From an uncultured Eubacteriales bacterium (GTDB lineage Bacteria; Bacillota_A; Clostridia; Oscillospirales; Oscillospiraceae): a stretch of 35,673 nucleotides of DNA. The stretch covers positions 1 to 35,673 of the forward strand of contig CATIYU010000206.1 of assembly GCA_949739085.1 (NCBI GenBank), given 5' to 3'. Of the stretch, positions 7,771 through 15,684 are shown piece after piece (within the stretch, counting starts at the first letter, position 1; each line of letters opens with the position of its first letter). The notes under the pieces are model-generated. The model made no database searches, was not told the origin of the DNA, and saw only the letters and a list, made by a program, of their open reading frames with translations. Both the position numbers and the translations under genes were made by a program.

Positions 7771-8105
7771 TATTCATTACAGGGCCCCTTTTCAGCGGGA
7801 AGAGGACCTACGCCTGCCGCCTGTTGGGCTGCGGCAGGGAGGAACTGGCGGACCGCGTGGTCTGGGACGTCCAGGATCTGGCTGCAAACTGCGGCGACTT
7901 AGCTGCGCTGGCGGATCTGCTGGCGGAGCGGGAGGTGGTCATCGCCACGGAGGTGGGCGGCGGCGTAGTTCCAGCGGATGCCGGGGAGCGGGCGGCCAGG
8001 GAGGCGGCAGGGCGGCTCTCCTGCCTGCTGGCCCAACGGGCGGAGCGGGTTGTCCGGGTATTTTGCGGCCTGCCCATGGATCTGAAAAATAGGGGGACAG
8101 TATGA
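7767..8105 (+). CDS. Short CobU-like P-loop protein
   Basis: 112-aa protein aligned to the two ends of CobU: a P-loop-like GPLFSGKRT at residues 6-14 (Arg replaces the usual Ser/Thr after Lys), and a C-terminal half with ATEVGGGVVPADAGERAAREAAGRL and FCGLPMDLK, which matches the canonical NEVGxGIVP...AGRxN...GLPxxLK region well. The middle third of CobU, including the guanylylated His and the LLE segment, is absent. It is translationally coupled on both sides (ATGA with cobS, ATGA with cobC) and has no internal stop, so it looks like a maintained gene. Possible roles are a partner of the full CobU or a nucleotide-binding regulator; catalytic kinase activity is doubtful. Confidence 0.75.
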   Translation: MIFITGPLFSGKRTYACRLLGCGREELADRVVWDVQDLAANCGDLAALADLLAEREVVIATEVGGGVVPADAGERAAREAAGRLSCLLAQRAERVVRVFCGLPMDLKNRGTV

Positions 8106-8689
8106 AAATTTATCTTCTGCGCCACGGCGAGACCGCGTTCAACGCCCAGAGGCGCTACCTGGGGCGCACCGACGCGCCCCTCTCCCCGGAGGGGCGGGCG
8201 GCTCTGCGGCCTGCGGGATTCCCGGCGGAAAAGGTCTACGTCTCGGACCTGCTGCGGACGGCCCAGACCGCCAAGATTCTCTTCCCACACGCCCAGCAAA
8301 TTTCCATCCCCGCCCTGCGGGAGATGGATTTTGGCATTTTTGAGGGGTACAATTATGAGGAGCTGTCCCATTCCCCGGCGTACCGGGAGTGGGTGGATGG
8401 CGGTTGTTTGGAAATCATCCCTGGCGGAGAGGGGAAGGATGCCTTCTGCGCCAGGGTCTGCGCCGCCTTCACGGCGCTGGCAGACGCCGCGGTGGAGGCC
8501 GGGGAGGACCAGCTTGTTATTGTGGCCCACGGCGGCACACAGATGGCGGCGCTGGAGCGGTACGTCCTGCCCCGCAAGGGATATTTTGACTGGAAGGGGC
8601 CATACGGCGGCGGCTTTGTTCTGGATGCGGGGCGCTGGCAGGCGGAACGAGTCCTGACGCTGGTGGAGCGGGTGGAGTATACAAGGTAA
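8102..8689 (+). CDS. cobC: Histidine phosphatase, probable alpha-ribazole phosphatase
   Basis: 195-aa phosphoglycerate-mutase-like phosphatase. LLRHGETAFN gives the phospho-His H8 and R7; YVSDLLRTAQTA supplies the second Arg; LREMDFGIFEG and VIVAHGGTQMAAL (H143) complete the catalytic pocket. In the cobamide pathway CobC dephosphorylates alpha-ribazole phosphate or cobalamin phosphate; the assignment to this substrate rests on position as last gene of the cob operon, overlapping the preceding stop. Length is typical. No clear terminator was found in the short gap after it. Confidence 0.88.
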   Translation: MKIYLLRHGETAFNAQRRYLGRTDAPLSPEGRAALRPAGFPAEKVYVSDLLRTAQTAKILFPHAQQISIPALREMDFGIFEGYNYEELSHSPAYREWVDGGCLEIIPGGEGKDAFCARVCAAFTALADAAVEAGEDQLVIVAHGGTQMAALERYVLPRKGYFDWKGPYGGGFVLDAGRWQAERVLTLVERVEYTR

Positions 8690-8735
8690 AGCCCCCTTGA
8701 CGGATAACTGCCCGACAAACTGGAAGTTTTATCTC

Positions 8736-9083
8736 TTACCAGCGCAATTCACACTTACCAGTAGCGCCCTTAAATGCCCAACGTAAGTAGTATCTGTTTT
8801 TTGCGTCTAAATCTATTTTACCCGAAGGGGACTGCCGGTTCAATTTCATTAACAGTTCCTTTTTTGCACCCAATAGGACTACCTCTACATCTCCCGTTGA
8901 CAGCTGCGTATCAAGGATAAATTTATATGTTCTGCTTTCAGAAAACCTTCCCATATGCTTGACCCAGCCAGAACAAGAGCCCAAAGTTACTCTATCTGCA
9001 TCCCGGCCGGGGCGAAATACGAATAAAATCGCAGCAATACTTTTTGATACTGCAATACTTCTAAGATATTGCCATATATTCAA
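8736..9083 (-). CDS. Small orphan protein, possible secreted beta-sandwich
   Basis: 115 aa if translation starts at TTG 9083, which has a GGGAGG RBS eight bases upstream; a longer TTG start at 9110 would put that RBS inside the gene. A promoter (TTGATA-17-TACAAT) lies at the right distance, supporting a real gene. Residues about 1-20 include a short hydrophobic stretch (SKSIAAILFVF). The rest reads as alternating strands, with YKFILDTQLSTGDVEVVLLG, KIDLDAKNRYYLRWAFKGATGKCELRW resembling small beta-sandwich domains with a terminal Trp/Arg pair. I do not recognise the family. Its GC content is clearly lower than that of neighbours, which suggests recent acquisition or a rapidly evolving gene. 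Confidence 0.6.
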   Translation of the reverse strand: MNIWQYLRSIAVSKSIAAILFVFRPGRDADRVTLGSCSGWVKHMGRFSESRTYKFILDTQLSTGDVEVVLLGAKKELLMKLNRQSPSGKIDLDAKNRYYLRWAFKGATGKCELRW

Positions 9084-9129
9084 TGTCTTATCCTCCCATA
9101 ATAAAGTCAAAATCTGATTTATTGAGTCG

Positions 9130-9158
9130 ATTGTAACACGAAAATCTTAATATATCAA
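9130..9158 (-). promoter_or_regulatory. Promoter for the small orphan gene
   Basis: Minus strand TTGATA (plus 9153-9158), 17-bp spacer, TACAAT (plus 9130-9135), about 47 bp before the proposed TTG start at 9083. Confidence 0.6.
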
Positions 9159-9231
9159 CACGCTTTTGTGGAAACTGCCGAAGTTATTGCCCGGCGCCGC
9201 TTTTCTCAAAAGGGGCAGATAAAGCAGCCGG

Positions 9232-9260
9232 TTGACAAGGCAGGGGCCTTTCGATATAAT
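9232..9260 (+). promoter_or_regulatory. Consensus promoter for the M60 peptidase/SLH operon
   Basis: Perfect TTGACA (9232-9237), 17-bp spacer, perfect TATAAT (9255-9260). The strongest promoter in the window by sequence. Confidence 0.85.
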
Positions 9261-9286
9261 AATGTCGGTTTTTACCAAATTTGAGT

Positions 9287-9315
9287 GTGCTGAAGCCTTT
9301 CGGCAAGCTCAACAC
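9287..9315 (+). repeat. Imperfect palindrome in the M60 leader
   Basis: GTGCTGAAGCC and GGCAAGCTCAACAC face each other around a TTTC tip, giving GCC/GGC and TGA/TCA plus GTG/CAC pairing with an internal bulge. It lies in the 5' leader just after the promoter. The half-site resembles dispersed bacterial palindromes of the CGACAAGCTCAACAC type, but no second copy was noticed here. Confidence 0.4.
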
Positions 9316-9344
9316 AACATTATGACAGGAAGGGTTGATGACAC

Positions 9345-12300
9345 TTGAAGCGAGGCAGACGATTCCTTGCGGGATTTTTGAGCCTGATTATGGTTCTGTC
9401 CCTCTGCACGGCTTGGCCCGCCCCGGCCTGGGCGGCCGGCGGCGACACGGCGGTGCCGTTGGGCGACCTCTGGCTGACCATCCGGTTTGGCCTGCCCCAG
9501 ACGCGGCAAAACGTAGATGGTCGGGGCCTTACCGTCACCGTCTCCAGCGAGGGGGAGCAGGCGGCGGCGTCCATCCCAGGCGGCGCGTCCAGCAGGAATG
9601 ATTTTGGTGCACAGATCTCTGTGACGGCCAGAAACCGGGACGGCGTGGAGATGACCACCGAGCAGGAGATCGGGTACTACGATGTACGCCTCAGCGGCCT
9701 GCCCGCTGGTGGGCGGGAGTACCTGGTAACGGTGACTGGAGAGGGCTATGCCGCTTTCAGCGCCACAGTGAAGCTGGCGGACTACTCCCAGCATATATCC
9801 ATCAGCACAACCGGCAGCGCCTTTGCCCTGGGCGACCTGAACGGAGACGGCCGGGTAGACCGGCAGGATCTGCTGGAACTGGACAAGCATCTGGGCCAGA
9901 CGGCAGACTTGCACCGGTATGACTTTAACGGGGACGGCCAGGTGGATGTGACGGACCTGGCCTATGTCAACGAGCTGGTTGGCGTCACAGAGACCGGGGT
10001 GAAGATCGAGGACGGCGCGGCCATCCACGGCGGCAGCTACTCTGTGGACCTGGATGGCCTGGAGGTTACAGGGGATATTGACAGCCTCTTCTCAGGGGAG
10101 GGCATGGTCACGCTGGCCCCGGCGCAGTCCGGCGGCGACCTGGAGATTCCCATTACCATGGGAGAGCCTGTGGAGATGAGCGAAATTGTCATTCGCTGTC
10201 CCGAGGGAACCGGGGCCGTCCTGGCGGGCTCTGCTGCTGTGGAGTCTGAGGACGGCGTGGAGACCTACTATTTTAATAACAGCGCGCCTGCCGGCGTCCA
10301 TGCCATTGGGCGCACGGCGGGGGAGAGCGTGGTGGCCATCAACCTGGGGAAAAAGGTTGCGGTGAAGAAGGTCACTATTAAAGTAACCCTGGTGGCCGGG
10401 CAGGACGGCGGAAAGCCGGAGTTTGTCACAATAACGCAGATCGAATTCTTGAAGGACATTGTGCCGGACGACTGGCAGGACGATGCGGACCAAGTCAAGG
10501 GCCTTACGGCCCGGCCCGGCAATGAGACCGTGTTTTTGGCTTGGCGGGCGGTGAACAACGTCACTGGCTATGTTGTCAACTACGGAACCAGCGAGACGGC
10601 TCTGGACAACACCCTTACGGTCAACACCGCCGGGGCCACGGTTACCGGCCTGGAGAATCTGACCCAACATTACTTCCAGGTGACCGCCGTCAACGGGGAC
10701 TGGCAGGGCAAGCCCTCCGCCGTGGTTTCCGCCACGCCCCAGCCCTCCAGCGTACCCGGCGCACCCTCCAACATCCGGGTGGAGCCGGCGGACGGAGCGC
10801 TGCGGGTGAGCTGGGGGAACACCAAGGACGCCGCTTTCTACCAGTTGTTCTACCGTGTGGCGGGTGCGGCGGACTTCCAGCAGTCCGGCGGGAACCTCAC
10901 CGCCACCAGCGCGGTGATTCCTGGGCTGACCAACGGAACCGCTTACGAGGTAGCGGTGAAAGCGGGGAACAGCGCCGGCGTGGGGCCCTACTCCGCCATT
11001 GCTGCGGGAACGCCGGAGAAGGAAGTTATTGAGATGCCGGACCTGCCCACGGACGGGCGCATTCCCAACGAGAAGATTGCGTCCATCCAGATGGCCAATG
11101 CCGGCAACGTGGACAAAAACCTCTGTCCCAACTTCCAGACTGGCCACCTAATTGATAATGACGCGGGGACCTACTGGGTGGCCCGCACCTGGTGGGACAG
11201 CAGTGAGATTACTTACACCTTTACAGAGCCCCAGGACATGAACTATATGATTCTGGTGCCCTACCTGGAGCGCAGCCACCGGGGCGCGATCAAGAACTAC
11301 TCTATCGTTACCTGGGACGAGGAGGGCAATGAGCTCTCCCGCGGTAGCTACCGCGCCCAGGCGATAACGGATACCAACTATCTGGTCCTCGCCTTCCCGG
11401 CGGTGGAGAACGTGAAGAGCATCACCGTGGGACTGGCTGAGTGGGAGGGCAACGGCCGCCGGGTCAGCGTCTCGGAGGTGGCCTTCTACGAGAGCGAAAG
11501 CCTGCCGGAGGATATTGCGGCTCTCTTTGCCGGCGGGGCCTTTACCCAGCTGGCCTCCGGCGTTACAGAGGAGCAGATTGCGGCTCTGGAGAGCCGCCTG
11601 GATGAAAAATCCAGCTTCTACATGGATATCGACCTCCTGCGGGACGAGCTGTCCCTGGCCCGGGGCTTGCTGGCGCAGGAGGATGCGCTGGGCACGGTGC
11701 GTACTGGCTTCCAGAGCCGGGGCGGTGGTCTGGACAGCGCACACGGGCAGACCGCCAGCAATTTCCAACCCCTTGGCGTCTCTGTAGCGGTGCCCAATCC
11801 GGCCCAGGCGGGGACAACCGCCAGAACCGCTGTGGCCATCTACGCGGAGCTTCCGGGGGACAAGCCGGTGTACATCGTTCCCACCCAGTTTTATGGGGAG
11901 TCCGGCGTGTGGCGGGGCAGAGAGATTCAACTTGTCAACGGCCGCAACTACCTCACCATTTCCCAGATTGGCAGCCTCACCGACGAGCGGGGCGGCGCGC
12001 TGTACCTGACATACGACGGGGAACACCCGGAGGACATCAAGCTTCAGGTGCGGGGCGGTGAAAATGTTGTCCCCACGCCGCTTTTGGAGCTCTCCGGCTG
12101 GTACGGCATGACTGAGGCGGAGCGCCGGACGGCCATCGCCGCCTATGTGGAGGCTCTGGAGCGGCACGTGGGCGCTCTGGACGCCCAGAACCTGAAGACG
12201 AACATCCGCAACGCCACGGAGGTCTCCACGCCCAGCGTCCTGCTGTCCCTGCCCGCTGACCGGGTGCTGGCGGGCCTCAAGGGCACGGGCCGGGATACGG

Positions 12301-14192
12301 TCGCCATGGTGGAGGTGATGTACCAGAACGTGCTGGCCTGGGAGGACGAACTCTTCGTGGCCAACAAGGTCCAGGGCATCATTCCCTCCAACGCAGCTAT
12401 GGCGGACTACCGCTACCCCATGACCACCCGCCAGAACATCCGCTACATGCGCATGTTTGCCGGGGCCTTCATGTACGCGGCGGGGAACCACGTGGGCATT
12501 GAGTACGGCTCTGTATCCGGCGTGGTCCAGGGCAGGCCGGTATCCCAGACCGGGCAGGGCAGCGCCAACGGCCTCTTCGGCTGGGGCATCGCCCACGAGA
12601 TCGGCCACAATATGGACAAGCTGGGCCGGGCGGAGATCACCAACAACATCTACGCCCTGGCAATCCAGGCGTGGGACGGCGGCTCCATGGAGCAGCCCAC
12701 CCGTCTGACCCTTAGCAATATCTGGAGCAAGGTTTACGATAAGACGGCCCTGGCGCGGCCTGGCGCGGCGAACAACGTGTTTGTCCAGCTGGGCATGTAT
12801 TGGCAGCTCCACTTGGCCTATGACGGCAGGGAGGAGCCCCTGGCTTTCTTTAACAAGTTCTTCACCCTATGGAAGTCCGGCGAGTACAGCGCCTACACCT
12901 ACGACGAGAGGGTGGCGCTCATCGCCGCCAAGACGGCGAACCGGAACCTGACGGCGTTCTTCACCCGCTGGGGCATGACCCTCAGCCAGGAGGTCCAGGA
13001 GATCCTGGCCGGCTATCCCGGCGAGGACCGGGCTCTCTGGTATATGGACGACGCCTCCCGGACCTACCGGCTCAGCGGCGGCGCGGCCTTTACCGGAACA
13101 ATTTCCGCAAGCGCGAAAGCGGTGGAGGGTACCGTCTCCATCGCCATCACCGGCGGGGATGACACCCTCCAGGGCTACGAGATCCGCCGTAACGGCAGGC
13201 CCATCGGCTTCACCACCAGCGCATCCTATGAGGACGCTCTGGGCGCGGCCAACAACCTGACCTACACCTACTCTGTGGTGCCGGTGGACAAGCTGGGCAA
13301 CATGGGAACTGAGGTTCAGGCCGGTGAGGTCCGGGTAGCCTACGACAAGACCATCAGCGAGGACCTCTACACGGTGGACAAAGACCAGGGAACGGTTACC
13401 TTTACCATGAAGGACGGCCCCGTGCCCATCACGGGAATCAAGGTGACAGGGGAGGGCCTCTCGGGGACCTACTCTGTGAGAATCAAGGCCACAGCGGATG
13501 GGGAGTGGATGGACGTTAAGAGCGGCGTCCTCTCCGGCTCCGCTGCGGTGGACTACTTCGGAAAGCCCGGAGCTGGGCAGGATGACACCCGCATCTGGAC
13601 CTACGACGCGGCAGTTGTGGAGGTTTCCGGTGTTCCCAGCGGCGCGGCAGTCCAGCTTCTGGACTATCCCGGCGACAGGATCGACTTCTACGAGGGCGCG
13701 ACGGTCGGCCTGCTGGCGGAGGACTACCACTACACCAACGCGGACGGCGAGACAAAGACCATCTCCGCCGGGACGCTGGTGGTGCTGGGTACCTACCGGG
13801 GCGATCCGGTGTTCAACACCGTGGAAATCCAGGCCCGCTACACCACGGCTGTGGAGGCGGACGAGTCCGAGCCCACCGTAGAGCGGCCCATGAACGGCTA
13901 CGGCCTGCTCTTCGCGGAGATTCCCGCTGACGGCGAGGTCAGCGACACCAGCGACGGTTTCTTCCTCTTTGTGCCCGATCTGGAGGCGGAGAAGGAACTG
14001 AATGAGGCGAGCAAGGTTACGGACGGCTATCCTCTGGAGATCCGCGCTGTCCTCTACCGGACCGACGACCCCAACGGAGCCGGGAACCCCGACGGTTCTG
14101 CCAGCCGCCGCGTAACCAGCGAGACGCTGTGGACCAGCTTCCCCGAGGAGGGGACGCTCCCCCAGATCACGCTGTCCGGGGAACTGCATTAA
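9345..14192 (+). CDS. Secreted M60-family metallopeptidase with dockerin and FN3 domains
   Basis: 1615-aa exported protein. A signal peptide ends near residue 31 (LSLCTAWPAPAWAA). A carboxypeptidase-regulatory-like beta region follows, then a dockerin with two calcium loops (GDLNGDGRVDRQDLLELD from 163; DFNGDGQVDVTDLAYVN from 193), a beta-sandwich region (about 215-380), two FN3 domains (about 384-467 and 471-557) and a discoidin/F5-8C-like domain (about 573-725). The M60 (enhancin/mucinase-type) unit spans roughly 785-1215 with HEIGH at 1084-1088 and Glu1097, fitting HExxHx8E, and ends with the FFTRWGMTLS segment. About 400 C-terminal residues are beta-rich and unassigned. M60 enzymes cleave O-glycoproteins such as mucins. 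Start is TTG 9345 with AGGAAGGG about 10 bases upstream; an overlapping ATG frame is unrelated. No wall anchor of its own; the SLH gene follows after 12 bp. Confidence 0.9.
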   Translation: MKRGRRFLAGFLSLIMVLSLCTAWPAPAWAAGGDTAVPLGDLWLTIRFGLPQTRQNVDGRGLTVTVSSEGEQAAASIPGGASSRNDFGAQISVTARNRDGVEMTTEQEIGYYDVRLSGLPAGGREYLVTVTGEGYAAFSATVKLADYSQHISISTTGSAFALGDLNGDGRVDRQDLLELDKHLGQTADLHRYDFNGDGQVDVTDLAYVNELVGVTETGVKIEDGAAIHGGSYSVDLDGLEVTGDIDSLFSGEGMVTLAPAQSGGDLEIPITMGEPVEMSEIVIRCPEGTGAVLAGSAAVESEDGVETYYFNNSAPAGVHAIGRTAGESVVAINLGKKVAVKKVTIKVTLVAGQDGGKPEFVTITQIEFLKDIVPDDWQDDADQVKGLTARPGNETVFLAWRAVNNVTGYVVNYGTSETALDNTLTVNTAGATVTGLENLTQHYFQVTAVNGDWQGKPSAVVSATPQPSSVPGAPSNIRVEPADGALRVSWGNTKDAAFYQLFYRVAGAADFQQSGGNLTATSAVIPGLTNGTAYEVAVKAGNSAGVGPYSAIAAGTPEKEVIEMPDLPTDGRIPNEKIASIQMANAGNVDKNLCPNFQTGHLIDNDAGTYWVARTWWDSSEITYTFTEPQDMNYMILVPYLERSHRGAIKNYSIVTWDEEGNELSRGSYRAQAITDTNYLVLAFPAVENVKSITVGLAEWEGNGRRVSVSEVAFYESESLPEDIAALFAGGAFTQLASGVTEEQIAALESRLDEKSSFYMDIDLLRDELSLARGLLAQEDALGTVRTGFQSRGGGLDSAHGQTASNFQPLGVSVAVPNPAQAGTTARTAVAIYAELPGDKPVYIVPTQFYGESGVWRGREIQLVNGRNYLTISQIGSLTDERGGALYLTYDGEHPEDIKLQVRGGENVVPTPLLELSGWYGMTEAERRTAIAAYVEALERHVGALDAQNLKTNIRNATEVSTPSVLLSLPADRVLAGLKGTGRDTVAMVEVMYQNVLAWEDELFVANKVQGIIPSNAAMADYRYPMTTRQNIRYMRMFAGAFMYAAGNHVGIEYGSVSGVVQGRPVSQTGQGSANGLFGWGIAHEIGHNMDKLGRAEITNNIYALAIQAWDGGSMEQPTRLTLSNIWSKVYDKTALARPGAANNVFVQLGMYWQLHLAYDGREEPLAFFNKFFTLWKSGEYSAYTYDERVALIAAKTANRNLTAFFTRWGMTLSQEVQEILAGYPGEDRALWYMDDASRTYRLSGGAAFTGTISASAKAVEGTVSIAITGGDDTLQGYEIRRNGRPIGFTTSASYEDALGAANNLTYTYSVVPVDKLGNMGTEVQAGEVRVAYDKTISEDLYTVDKDQGTVTFTMKDGPVPITGIKVTGEGLSGTYSVRIKATADGEWMDVKSGVLSGSAAVDYFGKPGAGQDDTRIWTYDAAVVEVSGVPSGAAVQLLDYPGDRIDFYEGATVGLLAEDYHYTNADGETKTISAGTLVVLGTYRGDPVFNTVEIQARYTTAVEADESEPTVERPMNGYGLLFAEIPADGEVSDTSDGFFLFVPDLEAEKELNEASKVTDGYPLEIRAVLYRTDDPNGAGNPDGSASRRVTSETLWTSFPEEGTLPQITLSGELH

Positions 14193-14204
14193 GGAGGCGA
14201 CGCC

Positions 14205-15530
14205 ATGAAACATAACCGTTTTGTAACGCTGCTGCTGGCCTTTGCGCTGGCGCTGGTCCTGCTGGACGTTCCGGCTCACGCGGCGGAGAGTATTACTGTT
14301 GAGCTCACCGGCGGCGCCGCCTCTGGAATGTTGGTGGACCTCAAGGGCCTGCCCGGCGATTGCCGGGGCATCCAGGCCACCCTTACGCTGGACCGCCAGG
14401 CGGCCGCCCAGTTTACCTTTGACAGCGGGCTGTCCGGTTCCGGTATGCACTGTGCCTACACTCAGACGGGCGGCTCTGTGACGCTCTATGCCGTCTCCAA
14501 GCAGCCTCTGGGCGTGAACGGGACGCTGCGGCTGGGGATTCTTTCCGGGCCATTTGGCGTCACGTCCGTTTCCGGCGTCAAGCTGCTGGACGGCAGCCTG
14601 CGGGAGAGTCTCTGGGATGGAAAACTGAACGTAGTCCCGTCCATCAATAATCCCGGCGGCTCTACCAGTCCCAACGGCAACCCCGGTACCGGGGACCCGT
14701 TCACCTACCGGGTGAACGTTCCCGCAGGACTGAAAAACGGCACGGTAGAGGTCAGCGCCGCCCGGGCGGAGGCCGGGGCAACTGTCACCGTATATGCAAC
14801 GCCCAAGGAGGGCTATGTGCTGGAAAGCATCTCCGCTGTGACGGCCGCCGGCGCCGCTGTGGACCTGACGGAGGTTGGCCAGGGCAGATACAGCTTTGTG
14901 ATGCCTGCCGCCGCCGTTACCATTGAGGCGTCTTTCGTTCAGGCGGCGGATGATGAGCCCCAGAAGCCCCAGGAGCCGGAGTCTCTGCCCTTCGTGGATG
15001 TGCCCGCCAATATGTGGTACTACGGCGCGGTGTCCTACGCCTACAGCCGTGGCCTGATGAACGGCGTCAGCGCCAACGGCTTTGACCCCGACGGCGTGAC
15101 TACCCGGGGCCAGATTGTCACCATCCTCCACCGGCTGGAGGGCGAACCAGCGGCGGCTTCCGCCGGGCGGTTTACCGACGTGGCGGCGGGCCAGTGGTAT
15201 ACCCAGGCGGTCAACTGGGCTGCGGAATACGGCATTGTGGACGGCTTTGGGGACGGAACCTTCTGTCCCGAGGACGTTATCACCCGGGAGCAGCTGGCGG
15301 CGATTCTCTACCGCTATACCCGCTTCAAGGGTGTCAGCACCAGCGCCTCCGGCAGTCTGGCGGCGTTTGCGGATGCGGGCAGCGTGTCTCCGTGGGCGGT
15401 GGAGGCCCTGACTTGGGCCAATGGGGCCGGGCTGATCAACGGCAAGAACGGCAATCTTTTGGACCCCACCGGCAGCGCCACCCGGGCCGAAGTGGCCACG
15501 ATCCTCATGCGTATAGGCGCGGGGAACTGA
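14205..15530 (+). CDS. SLH-domain cell-surface protein with N-terminal beta-sandwich
   Basis: 441 aa. Signal peptide to about residue 26 (LDVPAHAA). Residues about 27-145 form an unassigned beta-rich domain (ITVELTGGAASGMLVDLKG, LTLDRQAAAQFTFDSG, GTLRLGILSGPFGVTSVSGVKL) whose pattern is reminiscent of cohesin-type sandwiches. A proline/glycine linker leads to an InlB-B-repeat-like domain (about 165-245, with EAGATVTVYATPKEGYVLE and FVMPAAAVTIEASF). Three SLH repeats occupy about 260-441, each with the F-x-DV...W motif and TR(G/E/A) signature (FVDVPANMWYYGAVSYA, FTDVAAGQWYTQAVNWA, FADAGSVSPWAVEALTWA). SLH repeats bind pyruvylated secondary wall polymer, so the protein is displayed on the envelope. 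AAGGAGG RBS right after the M60 stop; same transcript, terminator after it. Confidence 0.88.
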   Translation: MKHNRFVTLLLAFALALVLLDVPAHAAESITVELTGGAASGMLVDLKGLPGDCRGIQATLTLDRQAAAQFTFDSGLSGSGMHCAYTQTGGSVTLYAVSKQPLGVNGTLRLGILSGPFGVTSVSGVKLLDGSLRESLWDGKLNVVPSINNPGGSTSPNGNPGTGDPFTYRVNVPAGLKNGTVEVSAARAEAGATVTVYATPKEGYVLESISAVTAAGAAVDLTEVGQGRYSFVMPAAAVTIEASFVQAADDEPQKPQEPESLPFVDVPANMWYYGAVSYAYSRGLMNGVSANGFDPDGVTTRGQIVTILHRLEGEPAAASAGRFTDVAAGQWYTQAVNWAAEYGIVDGFGDGTFCPEDVITREQLAAILYRYTRFKGVSTSASGSLAAFADAGSVSPWAVEALTWANGAGLINGKNGNLLDPTGSATRAEVATILMRIGAGN

Positions 15531-15555
15531 CAGGAAAAATACGAGCTTGCTGAGG

Positions 15556-15586
15556 AGCGCGGCGTGGAAACACGCCGCGCTTTTCC
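15556..15586 (+). terminator. Strong terminator after the SLH gene
   Basis: Eleven-bp perfect stem AGCGCGGCGTG / CACGCCGCGCT with a GAAA tetraloop at 15567-15570, followed by TTTT. Confidence 0.92.
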
Positions 15587-15602
15587 CATAGAAAAACGGG
15601 GC

Positions 15603-15632
15603 TTGTCAAGGGGCGGCGGGGTATGGTATCAT
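15603..15632 (+). promoter_or_regulatory. Promoter for ppk
   Basis: TTGTCA (15603-15608), 18-bp spacer, TATCAT (15627-15632), about 50 bp before the ppk ATG. Confidence 0.6.
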
Positions 15633-15684
15633 AGGGAAAAACCGCCGCGCAACAGGGAAGGGCGGGGGATAGGAGAAAAGTAAG

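Noticed and set aside
7767..8105. Pseudogene remnant of cobU
   Set aside because: The frame is intact, coupled at both ends by ATGA overlaps, and retains a well-formed C-terminal family motif, so it is more likely a maintained short gene.
11148..12812. 554-aa open frame on the minus strand
   Set aside because: Antisense to the M60 catalytic domain; no motif, no RBS.
12867..15131. 754-aa open frame on the minus strand
   Set aside because: Antisense to the M60 and SLH genes, without recognisable motifs or RBS; a GC-driven shadow.
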